Below are positions 1-7,823 of a DNA stretch of 7,987 bases, in pieces. A program made the position numbers and the translations under genes. The notes under the pieces are model-generated. The model had not been told where the DNA came from and ran no database searches. It saw only the letters and a program-made list of their open reading frames with translations. Positions within the stretch are counted from its first letter, which is position 1. Each line of letters opens with the position of its first letter. Origin of the DNA: Desulfarculus sp. (GTDB taxonomy: Bacteria > Desulfobacterota > Desulfarculia > Desulfarculales > Desulfarculaceae). The stretch spans positions 1 through 7,987 of the forward strand of contig JAIUYB010000078.1 in the NCBI GenBank assembly GCA_020216625.1. The letters run 5' to 3'.

Positions 1-1373
1 ATGGGTGCGCCGCCCAGAGCCAGGTAGAGGCTCACCTGGGTGTTGAGGCGGTCCAGGCGGTTTTGAGCCAGGGAGACCTCGGCCGCGCGCCGGGTCTCCT
101 GGGCGTCCAGCCAGGACTGCAGGGCCACCTGGCCCGAACGGTAGCGCACCTCATACAGACTCTCGGCCTGGCGCGCCGCGCGCAGGGCTTGTTCCAGCTT
201 GACTCCCTGGGCGGCGTAGCGTTGCCGGGCCGAGAGGGCGTTCTCCACGTCCACCAGGGCCTGGTAAAGGGTCTGCCGGAAATTCACCACGGCCTCGTCG
301 TACTGCGACTGGGCCAGCTCCTGGGTCAGTTTCAACTGATTATATTGCAGGAAGGGCAGGGTCATCTCGGCCAGGACCGTGCCGATGGGGTCTTGCAACA
401 GCCGGCGCAAGGCGGTGCTGGAGGCTCCCAACTCCCCGGTAAGGGCAAGAGCGGGATAGAAGCTGGCCTTGGCCACGTCCACCCCGGCCAGGGATTCGCG
501 CAGGCGTAGTTCGGCCGCGCGCAGGTCCGGCCGCCGGCTCAACAGCTCGGCCGGCAGTCCGGCCGCCACCTCCGGCAGCGGCCCCCGGGAAAGACGCTGG
601 GGATTGGCCATCACCCGGCCTGGGGGCTGGTCGAAGAGCACCGCCAGGGCGTTGTGCGCCTCCTCGAGCTGGCGCAGCAGGTCCTCGCGGCCGGCCTCCT
701 GGCTGGCCAGGCTCTGTTCGGCCTCGGCTGCCTCCAGGCCGGAAATGGCTCCGGCTTGGCGCTTGGCGCGGGCCAGTTCCAGGGTCTTCCGGGCATAGGC
801 GATGCTCTCCTGGCTCAGGTCAAGGCGCTCGTTCAGGTAGGCGATCTGCCAATATAGATCGATGGTGGTTCCCGCCAGGGATAGGACCGTGCTCTGTCGG
901 TCCTCCTCGGTGGCCCGGGCTTCCCAGACAGCGGCGTCGCGCTGGCCGGCCAATTTACCCCACAGGTCCACCTGGTAGCTGGCGCTGAGACTCAGGGATT
1001 GGGAGCGGGTAGCCTCGGAGGAGCGCAGGTGGTGGCCACGGGCCAGGCTGCCAGTGGCGCTCAGGGTGGGATTCAGGGCGTCCTGGCTCAGTCCAGCCTG
1101 GATCTGGGCCTGACGCACCCTCAGCGCCGCGGCGGCCAAATTGTTGTTGCGGGCCAAGGCCAAGTCCACCAGGCGGTCCAGGTCAGGATCGCCGAAGTCG
1201 CGCGACCAGCCGGTCGCGGAAACCGGGGCCGAGGCCGTGGCGCTTTTCCATTGTCCCGGCAGGTCGACCGCCGGGGTGGCATAGGGCGTCTGTAACGCCG
1301 AAGCGCAGCCAGCCAGAGCCAACAGGCAAGCCAGGACCAGCAGTGGGATCACTCTGCGGTTCATGTTCCTCAT
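1..1373 (-). CDS. NodT-family outer-membrane efflux lipoprotein (OMF of a tripartite pump), 3' end cut by window edge
   Basis: This is the outer-membrane exit duct of the pump, taking substrate from MacA-MacB across the outer membrane. The 457 codons present begin [20 protein letters not shown] and run into a lipobox LAGC with the lipidated Cys at residue 23. The residue after Cys is Ala, not Asp, which suits outer-membrane sorting. The mature N-terminus carries the family motif [14 protein letters not shown], followed by long Ala/Leu/Gln-rich helices typical of the two OEP repeats, including [16 protein letters not shown] midway. The last residues seen, LYLALGGAP, match the usual NodT ending (LALGGG), so only a few codons are missing. 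The ATG at 1373 overlaps the macB stop as ATGA; an in-frame ATG at 1364, just after GAGGAAC, is an alternative start. Because it is a lipoprotein, this partner is NodT/OprM-like rather than TolC itself. Family assignment is secure; substrate unknown. Confidence 0.93.
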   Translation of the reverse strand, partial: MRNMNRRVIPLLVLACLLALAGCASALQTPYATPAVDLPGQWKSATASAPVSATGWSRDFGDPDLDRLVDLALARNNNLAAAALRVRQAQIQAGLSQDALNPTLSATGSLARGHHLRSSEATRSQSLSLSASYQVDLWGKLAGQRDAAVWEARATEEDRQSTVLSLAGTTIDLYWQIAYLNERLDLSQESIAYARKTLELARAKRQAGAISGLEAAEAEQSLASQEAGREDLLRQLEEAHNALAVLFDQPPGRVMANPQRLSRGPLPEVAAGLPAELLSRRPDLRAAELRLRESLAGVDVAKASFYPALALTGELGASSTALRRLLQDPIGTVLAEMTLPFLQYNQLKLTQELAQSQYDEAVVNFRQTLYQALVDVENALSARQRYAAQGVKLEQALRAARQAESLYEVRYRSGQVALQSWLDAQETRRAAEVSLAQNRLDRLNTQVSLYLALGGAP

Positions 1374-3322
1374 TCCCGCGCCAGGGCTTCCACCGGATCC
1401 AGCCGCGCCGCGTTGCGGGCGGGCAAGAAGCCGAAAACCACGCCAATCAGGGTCGAGCAGGCAAAGGCCGCCACGATGGAGGCGGTGGAAAAAACCATCT
1501 TGAAACTGCCCCCCAGGCGGGCGAAGACCATCCCCAATCCCAGGGCCGCCATGACCCCCAGGAAGCCGCCCATCAGGCAGACCAGCACCGCCTCGACCAG
1601 GAACTGGCGCATGATGTCGCCCTGACGCGCCCCCACCGCCATGCGCACCCCGATCTCCCGGGTGCGCTCGGTTACCGAGACCAGCATGATGTTCATCACC
1701 CCGATGCCGCCCACCACCAGGGAGATCAGGGCGATCATGGAGATCAACAGCTTCATGGTGGCCGTGGTCTGCTCGATGGTCTGGCGAATGGTGTCGGTGT
1801 TCATCACGAAGAAGTCCTTGCGGTTGTGCAGTCGGGTCATCAGCTTGACGATGCTCTGCTCGGCCGCGGCGGTTGGCACCGCGTCGTTGATCCTCACCGT
1901 GATGGAGTTGACATAGGAGCGGCCCAGAATACGGGTCAGGGCGGTGGTGTAGGGCACCCAGACATTGAGGCTGTCGCTGTTGCCAAAGGGGGTCTGCTTC
2001 TTCTGGGTGACTCCCACCACCAGACAGGGCACCTTGCCCAGAATGATGACCTTGTGCAGCGGGTCCTCGTGGTTCGGGAATAGCCTCTTGCGGGTGTTCT
2101 GGTCGATGACCACTTCCAGCAGGCGCTGACGCACGCTGTCGTGGTCGAAGAAGCGGCCCAGGTCCAGGGTGTAGCCGTGGACCCGGAAATATTGCTCGCC
2201 AACGCCGTTGATGCTCCCGGTGGCGGAGATGTTGCGGTAGCGCAGGCTGGCGTTGCTGGTAACCCGGGGAGTGACGCTGTCCACGTAGCTCTGCTGTGCC
2301 AAAACGTCGGCGTCGGCCGCCACCAGGGTCTGCACCCGGCCCGAGCGTTCGTCGCCGAAGTCCGAGCCCGGGAAAATGTCGATGGTGTTGGTGCCCATGG
2401 AGGCGATGTCGCTCAGGATGCGCTGGCGCGAGCCCTCGCCCAGAGCCACCACCGAAACCACCGAGGCGATGCCGATGATGATGCCCAGCATGGTCAAAAA
2501 CGTGCGCAGGCGGTGGGAGGCCATGGCCATCAAGGCCATGCGCAGGGCCTCCAGGAATTGGTCCCAGGCCATGCGCCAGGTCTGGCCGCCATTGTTGACC
2601 GGGGGCAACGCGGACGTTTGCCGGTGTGGGGCGCTGGGGTTTGGCCGGTCGGAGACGACGCGACCGTCTTTGAGTTCGATGATGCGCTGGGCGCGGGCCG
2701 CCACCTGGGGGTCGTGGGTGACGATGACGATGGTGTGGCCGTGAACGTGCAGATCCTCCAATAGGTCCAGCAGCTCCCGACCGCTCTGGCTGTCCAGGGC
2801 CCCGGTGGGCTCGTCGGCCAGGATCACCTGGCCGCCATTCATCAGGGCGCGGGCGATGCTGACCCGCTGTTGCTGGCCGCCGGAAAGCTGGCCGGGCCGG
2901 TAGTTCAGGCGCTGGTCCAGTCCCAGGCGGGTCAAAATGGCGTCGGCTCGTTTTCGCCGCTCGGACCGGTCGCGCCCGGCGTAGACCGCCGGAACCTCCA
3001 CGTTGCCCCTGGCGGTGAGGTCGGGCAAGAGATGATAGCGCTGGAAGATGAAGCCAAAATGCTCGCGCCGCAAGCGGGCCAGGTCATCGGATCCCAACTC
3101 ACTGGTCTCCCGGCCCGAGACCCGATAGGTCCCCCGAGTGGGGCGGTCCAGGCAGCCCAGGATGTTCATCAAGGTGGACTTGCCCGAGCCCGAGGCCCCC
3201 ATGATGGCCACCATTTCGCCATCATCGATGTTCAGGTCGATGTCCCTGAGCACCGGGACGGTCTGGTCGCCGGCGGGGTAGTCCCGCCCCACGCCGCGCA
3301 GCTCCATTAATGGCCGGCTCAT
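1370..3322 (-). CDS. macB: MacB-type ABC transporter, fused ATPase and permease (650 aa)
   Basis: This inner-membrane ATPase-permease powers the tripartite pump; MacB proteins work as dimers that couple ATP hydrolysis to periplasmic substrate expulsion. The ATPase domain spans about residues 5-225: Walker [10 protein letters not shown] at 42-50, Q-loop Gln94 in FIFQRYHLL, signature [15 protein letters not shown] at 146-160, Walker [13 protein letters not shown] at 166-177 and switch His203 in VTHD. A linker (about 226-255) leads to the first membrane helix (about 272-295), a large periplasmic domain (about 296-522), and three C-terminal helices near 524-548, 574-601 and 612-634, the MacB_PCD plus FtsX arrangement. 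The length is practically that of Escherichia coli MacB (648 aa), and the stretch [10 protein letters not shown] and the whole signature region are the same as I recall for that protein. macA ends 2 nt upstream and the outer-membrane gene starts within its stop codon. All catalytic motifs are intact. The start at 3322 is favoured by this spacing; Met6 is possible. Confidence 0.96.
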   Translation of the reverse strand: MSRPLMELRGVGRDYPAGDQTVPVLRDIDLNIDDGEMVAIMGASGSGKSTLMNILGCLDRPTRGTYRVSGRETSELGSDDLARLRREHFGFIFQRYHLLPDLTARGNVEVPAVYAGRDRSERRKRADAILTRLGLDQRLNYRPGQLSGGQQQRVSIARALMNGGQVILADEPTGALDSQSGRELLDLLEDLHVHGHTIVIVTHDPQVAARAQRIIELKDGRVVSDRPNPSAPHRQTSALPPVNNGGQTWRMAWDQFLEALRMALMAMASHRLRTFLTMLGIIIGIASVVSVVALGEGSRQRILSDIASMGTNTIDIFPGSDFGDERSGRVQTLVAADADVLAQQSYVDSVTPRVTSNASLRYRNISATGSINGVGEQYFRVHGYTLDLGRFFDHDSVRQRLLEVVIDQNTRKRLFPNHEDPLHKVIILGKVPCLVVGVTQKKQTPFGNSDSLNVWVPYTTALTRILGRSYVNSITVRINDAVPTAAAEQSIVKLMTRLHNRKDFFVMNTDTIRQTIEQTTATMKLLISMIALISLVVGGIGVMNIMLVSVTERTREIGVRMAVGARQGDIMRQFLVEAVLVCLMGGFLGVMAALGLGMVFARLGGSFKMVFSTASIVAAFACSTLIGVVFGFLPARNAARLDPVEALARE

Positions 3323-3324
3323 GG

Positions 3325-4566
3325 CTAAAACCCCATGGGCGGGCCGCGCCGGGGTCCGTCCGAGTTTTCGTTGCCGGCGATGGCCTTGGCGTCGCCCACC
3401 ACCACTTGTTGACCTTCCCGGAGGCCCTCCAGGATCTGGACCCGGGAGTGACCGCCGATGCCCACCCGCACCTCCTGGGCGCGAGGCGTCTGATCTTGGC
3501 CGAGCACCTGGACCAGGTAGCGGTCTGGTCCGAGCTTGTCGCCCAGGGCCACCGTGGGTATGGTCAGGGCGGCCTTGGCCTCGGCCAGGACGATGGAGAC
3601 TTGGGCCGTCATGGAGATGCGCAGGCGGCCGTCGGGGTTGTCGACCTCAAACAAGCCGTTGTAATAGATGGCGCTGCTGGTGGAACTGCCGCTGGTGCTG
3701 CTGGAGCTGCTACTGGTGCTGGAAGATGACGAAGTGCTGGAGCTCTCGCTGTTGATGGAGTCAGGCGCGGGCTCGATGCCGCGCAGGGTGGCCTCGTAGC
3801 GGTGGTCGGAGTCGCCCAGGATGGTGAAATAGACCTTCTGGCCGGGTTTGACCCGGATCACGTCGGCCTCTGAGATCTGCGCCTTGACCGTCATCACGTC
3901 CAGTTTGGCCACCTTGATGATGGTGGGCGCGGTCTGGGCGGCGTTGACGGTCTGGCCCTGTTTGTTGACGATGGCCACCACCACCCCGTCGATGGGCGAG
4001 GTGATCTTGGTGTAGGCCAGGTTGACCTTGGCGGTGGAGACGGCGATGGCCGCCGACTCGATCTGGGCCTCCAAGGCGGCGATCTCGGCCCGGGTCACGT
4101 TCAGGGTCGCCTCGGCGCTCTCTAAATCCAGTTGGGAGCTGGCCTCCTTGTCCCGCATCTGGCGCTGGCGCTTGAACTCCAACTCGGCCTGACGCAAGGT
4201 GGCTTGCTTGGCCTTGAGTTGGGCCCGGACCTGGGCCAGGGCCGCCTCGGCGGTGCGCAGGGAGTTCTGCTGGGTCAGGGAGTCGATTTCCGCCACCAAC
4301 TGTCCTTGTTTGACCTGGTCTCCCAGGGCCACCTTGAGCGACTTGATCTGGCCCGAGGCCTGGGCGCCCACGCTGACCTGTTCAAAGGCCTCCAACGTGC
4401 CGGTGGCCAAAACCGTCTCTTCCAGGTCGCTTAGCACCACTGGGGCGGTGGCCAGCCTGGGCGGTTCGGCTGATGGGAACAGGAACCACTTCAACGCCGC
4501 GCCGATCAGGATCAGCCCGGCCAGCCCCAGCCACCAGCGTCTGCGCGACCGCGATTGCTTGCTCAT
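3325..4566 (-). CDS. macA: MacA-type periplasmic adaptor (membrane fusion protein) with serine-rich insert
   Basis: This adaptor is anchored in the inner membrane, stimulates MacB and links it to the outer-membrane duct. I take Met at 4566 as start (413 aa): [20 protein letters not shown] gives a basic N-terminus and one anchor helix (about residues 9-30). The 24 extra codons up to an ATG at 4638 look like leader, with no helix and no ribosome site. Visible in order: first half of the lipoyl domain ([20 protein letters not shown]), a long Ala/Gln/Glu-rich coiled-coil hairpin (about 96-182), the second lipoyl half ([20 protein letters not shown]), beta-barrel motif [10 protein letters not shown], and membrane-proximal strands with [10 protein letters not shown] and [11 protein letters not shown]. 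coli MacA is 371 aa. Much of the excess is a 26-residue Ser/Thr tract between the strands ending [10 protein letters not shown] and starting [10 protein letters not shown]. The tail [10 protein letters not shown] is Gly/Pro/Arg-rich. It is the first gene of the efflux operon. Confidence 0.95.
   Translation of the reverse strand: MSKQSRSRRRWWLGLAGLILIGAALKWFLFPSAEPPRLATAPVVLSDLEETVLATGTLEAFEQVSVGAQASGQIKSLKVALGDQVKQGQLVAEIDSLTQQNSLRTAEAALAQVRAQLKAKQATLRQAELEFKRQRQMRDKEASSQLDLESAEATLNVTRAEIAALEAQIESAAIAVSTAKVNLAYTKITSPIDGVVVAIVNKQGQTVNAAQTAPTIIKVAKLDVMTVKAQISEADVIRVKPGQKVYFTILGDSDHRYEATLRGIEPAPDSINSESSSTSSSSSTSSSSSSTSGSSTSSAIYYNGLFEVDNPDGRLRISMTAQVSIVLAEAKAALTIPTVALGDKLGPDRYLVQVLGQDQTPRAQEVRVGIGGHSRVQILEGLREGQQVVVGDAKAIAGNENSDGPRRGPPMGF
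3673..3750 (-). other. Serine-rich low-complexity insert inside macA
   Basis: The 26 codons encode 20 Ser, 4 Thr, 1 Glu and 1 Gly, in the beta-barrel part of MacA. All six serine codons appear (AGC, AGT, TCC, TCG, TCA, TCT), so it is not a simple trinucleotide run. In E. coli MacA the same place holds an ordinary linker between the EP and IFYYARFEV strands. A flexible surface loop is the likeliest role; this is inference. Confidence 0.85.
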
Positions 4567-4715
4567 ATCCACCGCGTTTCCAGTCTCGACTCGTTTCCCA
4601 CGGCTTCGGGCTGCCACGAGCGCCGGGGGGATTTGCATTTGCCGGAGCGTCTCACCGGCGATTAAGTTGTATCGGAGGAAGCGGGGGCGCGCGGTAAGGA
4701 GAACGCCAGGTGTTT

Positions 4716-4731
4716 GTTAAGAAAGTGTAAA
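4716..4731 (+). promoter_or_regulatory. CpxR-box-like operator, GTTAA-N6-GTAAA
   Basis: GTTAA (4716-4720) and GTAAA (4727-4731) are separated by 6 bases, a repeat period of 11 bp. The known CpxR site is GTAAA-N(4-8)-GTAAA, so this fits with one mismatch. A weaker third half-site, GTAAG, lies at 4694-4698. It sits 62 bases upstream of the gene for a CpxR-like regulator and about 150 bases from macA, which suits autoregulation and control of the pump. The motif is short and one half is imperfect, so chance cannot be excluded. Confidence 0.45.
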
Positions 4732-4732
4732 T

Positions 4733-4762
4733 TTGCGCCAGGGGCCGGGGTGGTGGGATAAC
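4733..4762 (+). promoter_or_regulatory. Weak sigma70-like promoter candidate for the regulator operon
   Basis: TTGCGC (4733-4738) and GATAAC (4757-4762) lie 18 bases apart and match the -35 and -10 consensus at 3 and 4 of 6 positions. The -10 falls inside the first tandem repeat and the CpxR-like box lies just upstream, as expected for an activated promoter. The match is poor and is offered only as the best candidate I can see. Confidence 0.2.
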
Positions 4763-4780
4763 TTATGGTGGGATGACTTG
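4751..4780 (+). repeat. Two adjacent 15-bp direct repeats upstream of the regulator start
   Basis: TGGTGGGATAACTTA (4751-4765) is followed at once by TGGTGGGATGACTTG (4766-4780); 13 of 15 positions agree. The core TGGTGGG recurs at 4795-4801, overlapping the proposed start codon, about two repeat lengths further on. This could be a tandem binding site or a small local duplication. Confidence 0.7.
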
Positions 4781-4793
4781 AAGAAAACCCTCG

Positions 4794-5486
4794 ATGGTGG
4801 GCGCGTTGGATATTCTGCTTATCGACGATGATCTGGAACTGGGCGAGATGCTCGGCGAATACCTGAGAGGAGAGGGCTATGCCACCTCGGTGGTGACCAA
4901 CGGCCTGGACGGGGTGGAGGCCGCGCTTTCGGGAAAACACGCGGTGGTGATTTTGGACGTGATGCTGCCCGGCTTGGGCGGGGTGGAGGTCCTGCGCCGA
5001 ATTCGTCAGCATAGCCAGATTCCAGTGATCATGCTCACCGCCAAGGGGGACCAGGTGGACCGGGTGGTAGGTCTGGAGATGGGCGCGGATGATTACCTGC
5101 CCAAACCCTGCTATCCCCGGGAGCTGGTGGCGCGGTTGCGGGCGATTCTGCGTCGCGCGGCCCAGGGAGAACAAGGAGCGGACCAGGTCTTGACCCGGGA
5201 CAGGCTGCGGCTCTGGCCGGCGTTGCGCCGGGCGGAGTGGGACGGCCGGCCCCTGGACCTGACGGTCTCGGAGTTCAACTTGCTGGAGGTGCTGTTGGCT
5301 GGCGGAGACCGGGTGCTCACCAAGGACCAGCTTTCGGAGCGGGTCCTGGGCCGTCGCCGCCAGCCCTATGACCGCAGCGTGGACGTGCATGTGAGCAACC
5401 TGCGCCAGAAACTCCACGCCCTGGCCGGGGAGGCCATCGTGATCGAGACCGTGCGCGGAGTCGGCTACCACCTGAAACGGGCCTGA
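4794..5486 (+). CDS. cpxR: OmpR/CpxR-family response regulator (230 aa)
   Basis: This cytoplasmic DNA-binding regulator is the output partner of the kinase encoded next. The receiver domain (about residues 6-120) has the acidic pocket Asp11-Asp13 in LLIDDD, phosphoacceptor Asp55 in VVILDVMLPG, Thr82 in VIMLTAKG and Lys104 in DYLPKP. The winged-helix domain (about 135-229) includes DLTVSEFNLL, the recognition-helix region DRSVDVHVSNLRQKL and the closing hairpin IETVRGVGYHLKR. The block from VIMLTA through ELVARLRAILRR closely resembles E. coli CpxR, so I use that symbol in the family sense; orthology is not proven. Residue 106 is Cys (LPKPCYPREL), where Phe is usual. The ATG at 4794 has only a weak upstream purine stretch (GAAGAAA); GTG at 4797 or TTG at 4806 in the same frame would also leave the receiver intact. 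The kinase gene follows after 1 nt. Likely autoregulated through the divergent region. Confidence 0.93.
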   Translation: MVGALDILLIDDDLELGEMLGEYLRGEGYATSVVTNGLDGVEAALSGKHAVVILDVMLPGLGGVEVLRRIRQHSQIPVIMLTAKGDQVDRVVGLEMGADDYLPKPCYPRELVARLRAILRRAAQGEQGADQVLTRDRLRLWPALRRAEWDGRPLDLTVSEFNLLEVLLAGGDRVLTKDQLSERVLGRRRQPYDRSVDVHVSNLRQKLHALAGEAIVIETVRGVGYHLKRA

Positions 5487-5487
5487 A

Positions 5488-6837
5488 ATGCGGCGGCGTT
5501 TGTTCTGGAAGATCCTGTTCAGCTTCTGGCTGACCTTCATGGGCATCGTGGAGGGAGTCTGGGTGGTCTACGCCCTTTACGGCCCACCACGCAAACCCTT
5601 GGACGTTCATATCTCCGAACGGATCGCCGGCCTGCAACTGGCCAGCGCCGCCGCCGCGTTGGAAACGGGCGGCCAGCAGGCCCTGGCGGCCTTGCTGGCG
5701 GCCTGGCCCCTGGAAGAGCGGGAGTTGCTGAGGGTGCGTCCGTCAGAGACGTTGGGGCGGGATGATCCGATCTTGGGCCTGGAGCCAGGGCGGCCAGCGG
5801 AACTGATCAGGCGGGCGAGCGCGCCCCAGGCCGAAGGCGGCGGGAACTATGAACTGGTGTACGACCTGGCCGCCCTGCGCGCGCAATACCGTCCCCCCGG
5901 CCCCCTGAACATTCCCGACCACCTCCTTATCCTGGGCCTGCTGGGGGGGCTGCTGTTCAGCGCAACCTTGGCCTGGTACCTGACCCAACCCATCGGCCGC
6001 CTGCGAGATGGTTTTCAGCGCCTGGCCCAGGGGCAATTGGATGTCCGCCTGGGCCAAGGCATGGGCCGCCGTCGCGACGAGCTTTCCGACCTGGCCCGGG
6101 ATTTCGACGCCATGGCCGCGCGCCTGCAACAGTTGGTGGCGGTCCGCGATCAGTTGCTGCACGATGTTTCCCACGAATTGCGCTCGCCCCTGGCCCGCCT
6201 GCACCTGGCGGTGGGTCTGGCCCGGCAAAATCCGGAGCGGATCCAAACCTCCCTGGAACGGATCGAACAGGAGGCCTACCGCCTGGACGACATGGTGGGT
6301 GAACTGTTGTCCCTGGCTCGGGCCCAGGCCGACGGCGAACATTGCGAAGAATACTTCGACCTGGGTCAGTTGGCCGCTTCGGTGGTGGAGGACGCTCGCT
6401 TCGAGGCCCAAGCCTCGGGGGTGATAATTCAGACCAACCTGACGGAAGGGCCCCAGGGGGAGGAAAGCCTGCCCACGGTGCGGGGCAACGCCACCTTGAT
6501 CCGGCGGGCATTGGAAAACGTGGTGCGCAACGCCCTTCACCACTCCAGCCGGGGGCAGGTCGTCAGCCTGGACCTGAGGCTGGACTGGCCGGATCGGGCC
6601 TTTGTCCTGGAGGTGACGGACCAGGGGCCAGGGGTTGATCCGAGCCTGTTGGCGGACATGTTCGAACCTTTCGTGCGCGCTCCCGGGGCGGCAGAAGAGC
6701 CTGGCTTTGGATTGGGTCTGTCCATCGCCAGGCGTTCGCTAGCGGCGCACGGGGGCTCCATCCAGGCCGCCAACCACCAGCCTCACGGTCTGGTGGTCAG
6801 CATCCGTCTTCCGTTTGGGCCAACCGGGGCCGCTTGA
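5488..6837 (+). CDS. cpxA: CpxA-like sensor histidine kinase (449 aa)
   Basis: This inner-membrane kinase senses an envelope signal and controls phosphorylation of the regulator encoded just upstream. Order of parts: first membrane helix about residues 8-31 (FWKILFSFWLTFMGIVEG), a periplasmic sensor of about 110 residues (33-143), second helix about 145-165, HAMP linker about 166-218 starting at TQPIGRLRDGF, and a dimerisation helix with H-box HDVSHELRSPLARL whose phospho-His is His229. The ATPase domain follows: N-box ALENVVRNALHHS (Asn344, Asn348), G1 DQGPGVD (Asp378), F-box MFEPFVR and G2 GFGLGLSIARR. LERIEQEAYRLDDMV and the N-box resemble E. coli CpxA; the periplasmic part I do not recognise, so the signal may differ. 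All catalytic motifs are present. The start codon comes 1 nt after the regulator stop, indicating one transcript. A terminator-like inverted repeat begins 17 bases beyond the stop. Confidence 0.93.
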   Translation: MRRRLFWKILFSFWLTFMGIVEGVWVVYALYGPPRKPLDVHISERIAGLQLASAAAALETGGQQALAALLAAWPLEERELLRVRPSETLGRDDPILGLEPGRPAELIRRASAPQAEGGGNYELVYDLAALRAQYRPPGPLNIPDHLLILGLLGGLLFSATLAWYLTQPIGRLRDGFQRLAQGQLDVRLGQGMGRRRDELSDLARDFDAMAARLQQLVAVRDQLLHDVSHELRSPLARLHLAVGLARQNPERIQTSLERIEQEAYRLDDMVGELLSLARAQADGEHCEEYFDLGQLAASVVEDARFEAQASGVIIQTNLTEGPQGEESLPTVRGNATLIRRALENVVRNALHHSSRGQVVSLDLRLDWPDRAFVLEVTDQGPGVDPSLLADMFEPFVRAPGAAEEPGFGLGLSIARRSLAAHGGSIQAANHQPHGLVVSIRLPFGPTGAA

Positions 6838-6854
6838 GCCACCCCCTCAAAAAC

Positions 6855-6903
6855 AATCAGTCGTGTCGGGCCAGAGACCAGTTTTCAATCTGGCGGGCTG
6901 ATT
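6855..6903 (+). terminator. Possible imperfect hairpin terminator after the kinase gene
   Basis: Outer arms AATCAG (6855-6860) and CTGATT (6898-6903) enclose inner arms CCAGA (6871-6875) and TCTGG (6889-6893). The two arms have unequal internal loops, and only a weak T-rich stretch (TTTATTT) follows. The position suits an end for the regulator-kinase transcript, but stem continuity is poor. Confidence 0.3.
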
Positions 6904-7361
6904 TATTTCCCATCCTCTGCAAGCCAAGCTGCAGTCCCAATCTGATCGCAAAATAGGTCTTTTTGTTTATCGATCTTCTCGAAATGTTGCTTATCCTATT
7001 CACAAACAGGTGAAAAATTCGCTTGTCTGTAGCTATGGTTTTTACTCTTTTTTTGGACAAACCTTGAGATGGTTAAAACGGAACGGCGTTTCGAATTGGC
7101 GATGAGCCTGCACGGCAACATCACCGCAAGCAACTCGCTGTCGTTAAAGAATCATTCATGCTGTGCAGAATTGCGCATTTGATCAAACAGGTTCGTTTTG
7201 CGTTGCTGGCCATGGTCCGCGGGCATACAATTGCGATTATGGTGGTAACCGCCAGGGGTAGATAGACACCGAACCTTAAAATACGGCTAGGCCGAAAAGC
7301 GTAGTATCCGCCGGAGATTGATCGGCCAAACCAGCGTCACCCGCGACGTTCATAATACAAA

Positions 7362-7379
7362 AAAACTAAGAAAACTAAG
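7362..7379. repeat. Perfect 9-bp tandem repeat AAAACTAAG x2
   Basis: AAAACTAAG occurs at 7362-7370 and again at 7371-7379, inside a very A-rich stretch (about 7351-7385) that ends in TTATAACC. It could be a protein-binding direct repeat or simple slippage. No gene is close enough to tie it to a function. Confidence 0.6.
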
Positions 7380-7747
7380 TTATAACCTTGGGTTGGCTTA
7401 AATGTGAAGCGCTGGTATCAAGAGACTCCCTGCCAGCCTTGGGGTCTGGATGGAGGATCTCTAACTCGTTTTCCCTCCCCGCAGACCGGACGAGGGCGTT
7501 TTCATATCCAGCGCCCGCATTCCGGGGCAAAAGATAATCCACCTGTTTCATTAAAAATACTTGGCTGGCATCCAAATTAGAGGTATTGTACGGTTTATCA
7601 CCCTGCCCCGGACAAGCCCCAATTAACATTCTCAACCTGCTAGAGCATAATGTGGGTTTAAGGGTTTCTTTGTCGAGAGACATGGCCTAATCATGGCTGG
7701 TACGAGTAGATTCCTCGCGACGACTGAAAACCCTATGGCCTGTATGT

Positions 7748-7787
7748 AAGTGCCACGTGATTGGCGGTGGCGTTTGGAATATTTTTT
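7748..7787 (+). terminator. Hairpin followed by a T run, terminator-like
   Basis: AAGTGCCAC (7748-7756) can pair with GTGGCGTTT (7767-7775) over 9 bp including two G-U pairs, with a 10-base loop. A run of six T lies at 7782-7787. The T run starts 6 bases after the stem, further than in a standard intrinsic terminator, and no gene ends just upstream. It could end an unrecognised small RNA or be chance. Confidence 0.22.
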
Positions 7788-7823
7788 AGCTAGCCATAAG
7801 CCTAGCTTCTTATCCATCCTGGG

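Larger units (their letters stand above)
4567..4793. promoter_or_regulatory. Divergent intergenic control region between macA and the response regulator
   Basis: These 227 bases separate the start codons of two divergent operons, so promoters for both must lie here unless one is read from elsewhere. The half next to the regulator (4710-4790) is clearly richer in A+T than the flanking genes and carries a CpxR-box-like element and a pair of tandem 15-bp repeats. The half next to macA has an inverted repeat GCCGG (4641-4645) / CCGGC (4655-4659), but no promoter for macA that I can defend. The boundaries depend on the start codons chosen for both flanking genes. Confidence 0.75.

Noticed and set aside
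1343..2083. Plus-strand open frame of 246 codons opposite macB
   Set aside because: It is rich in His, Gln and Gly with no domain and lies antisense to a gene with complete ABC motifs; it is a by-product of GC-rich codon use.
3673..3750. Microsatellite or sequencing artefact as explanation of the Ser tract
   Set aside because: Codons are mixed and the reading frame continues intact into conserved MacA strands on both sides.
4567..4638. Upstream in-frame ATG (4638) as the macA start
   Set aside because: It would put 24 non-hydrophobic residues before the basic segment and membrane anchor, and no ribosome site precedes it. The ATG at 4566 gives the usual MacA N-terminus.
4662..5546. Minus-strand open frame of 294 codons opposite the response regulator
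   Set aside because: It covers the divergent control region and the antisense of a clear CpxR-family gene; its His/Gln-rich composition is typical of an antisense shadow.
5743..6543. Minus-strand open frame of 266 codons opposite the kinase
   Set aside because: It is antisense to the HAMP, H-box and N-box regions of a complete kinase and has no recognisable motif.
6857..7060. Minus-strand open frame of 67 codons, basic product
   Set aside because: It needs a TTG start, has no good ribosome site, shows no known domain and ends inside the possible terminator repeat.
7290..7326. Inverted repeat GGCCGA ... TCGGCC as an insertion-sequence end or terminator
   Set aside because: Only 6 bp with a loop of about 25 bases, no T run and no transposase nearby; expected by chance.
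7375..7683. Minus-strand open frame of 102 codons
   Set aside because: No recognised motif, weak ribosome site, no codon bias like its neighbours, and it overlaps another equally unconvincing frame. A transferred orphan gene cannot be fully excluded.
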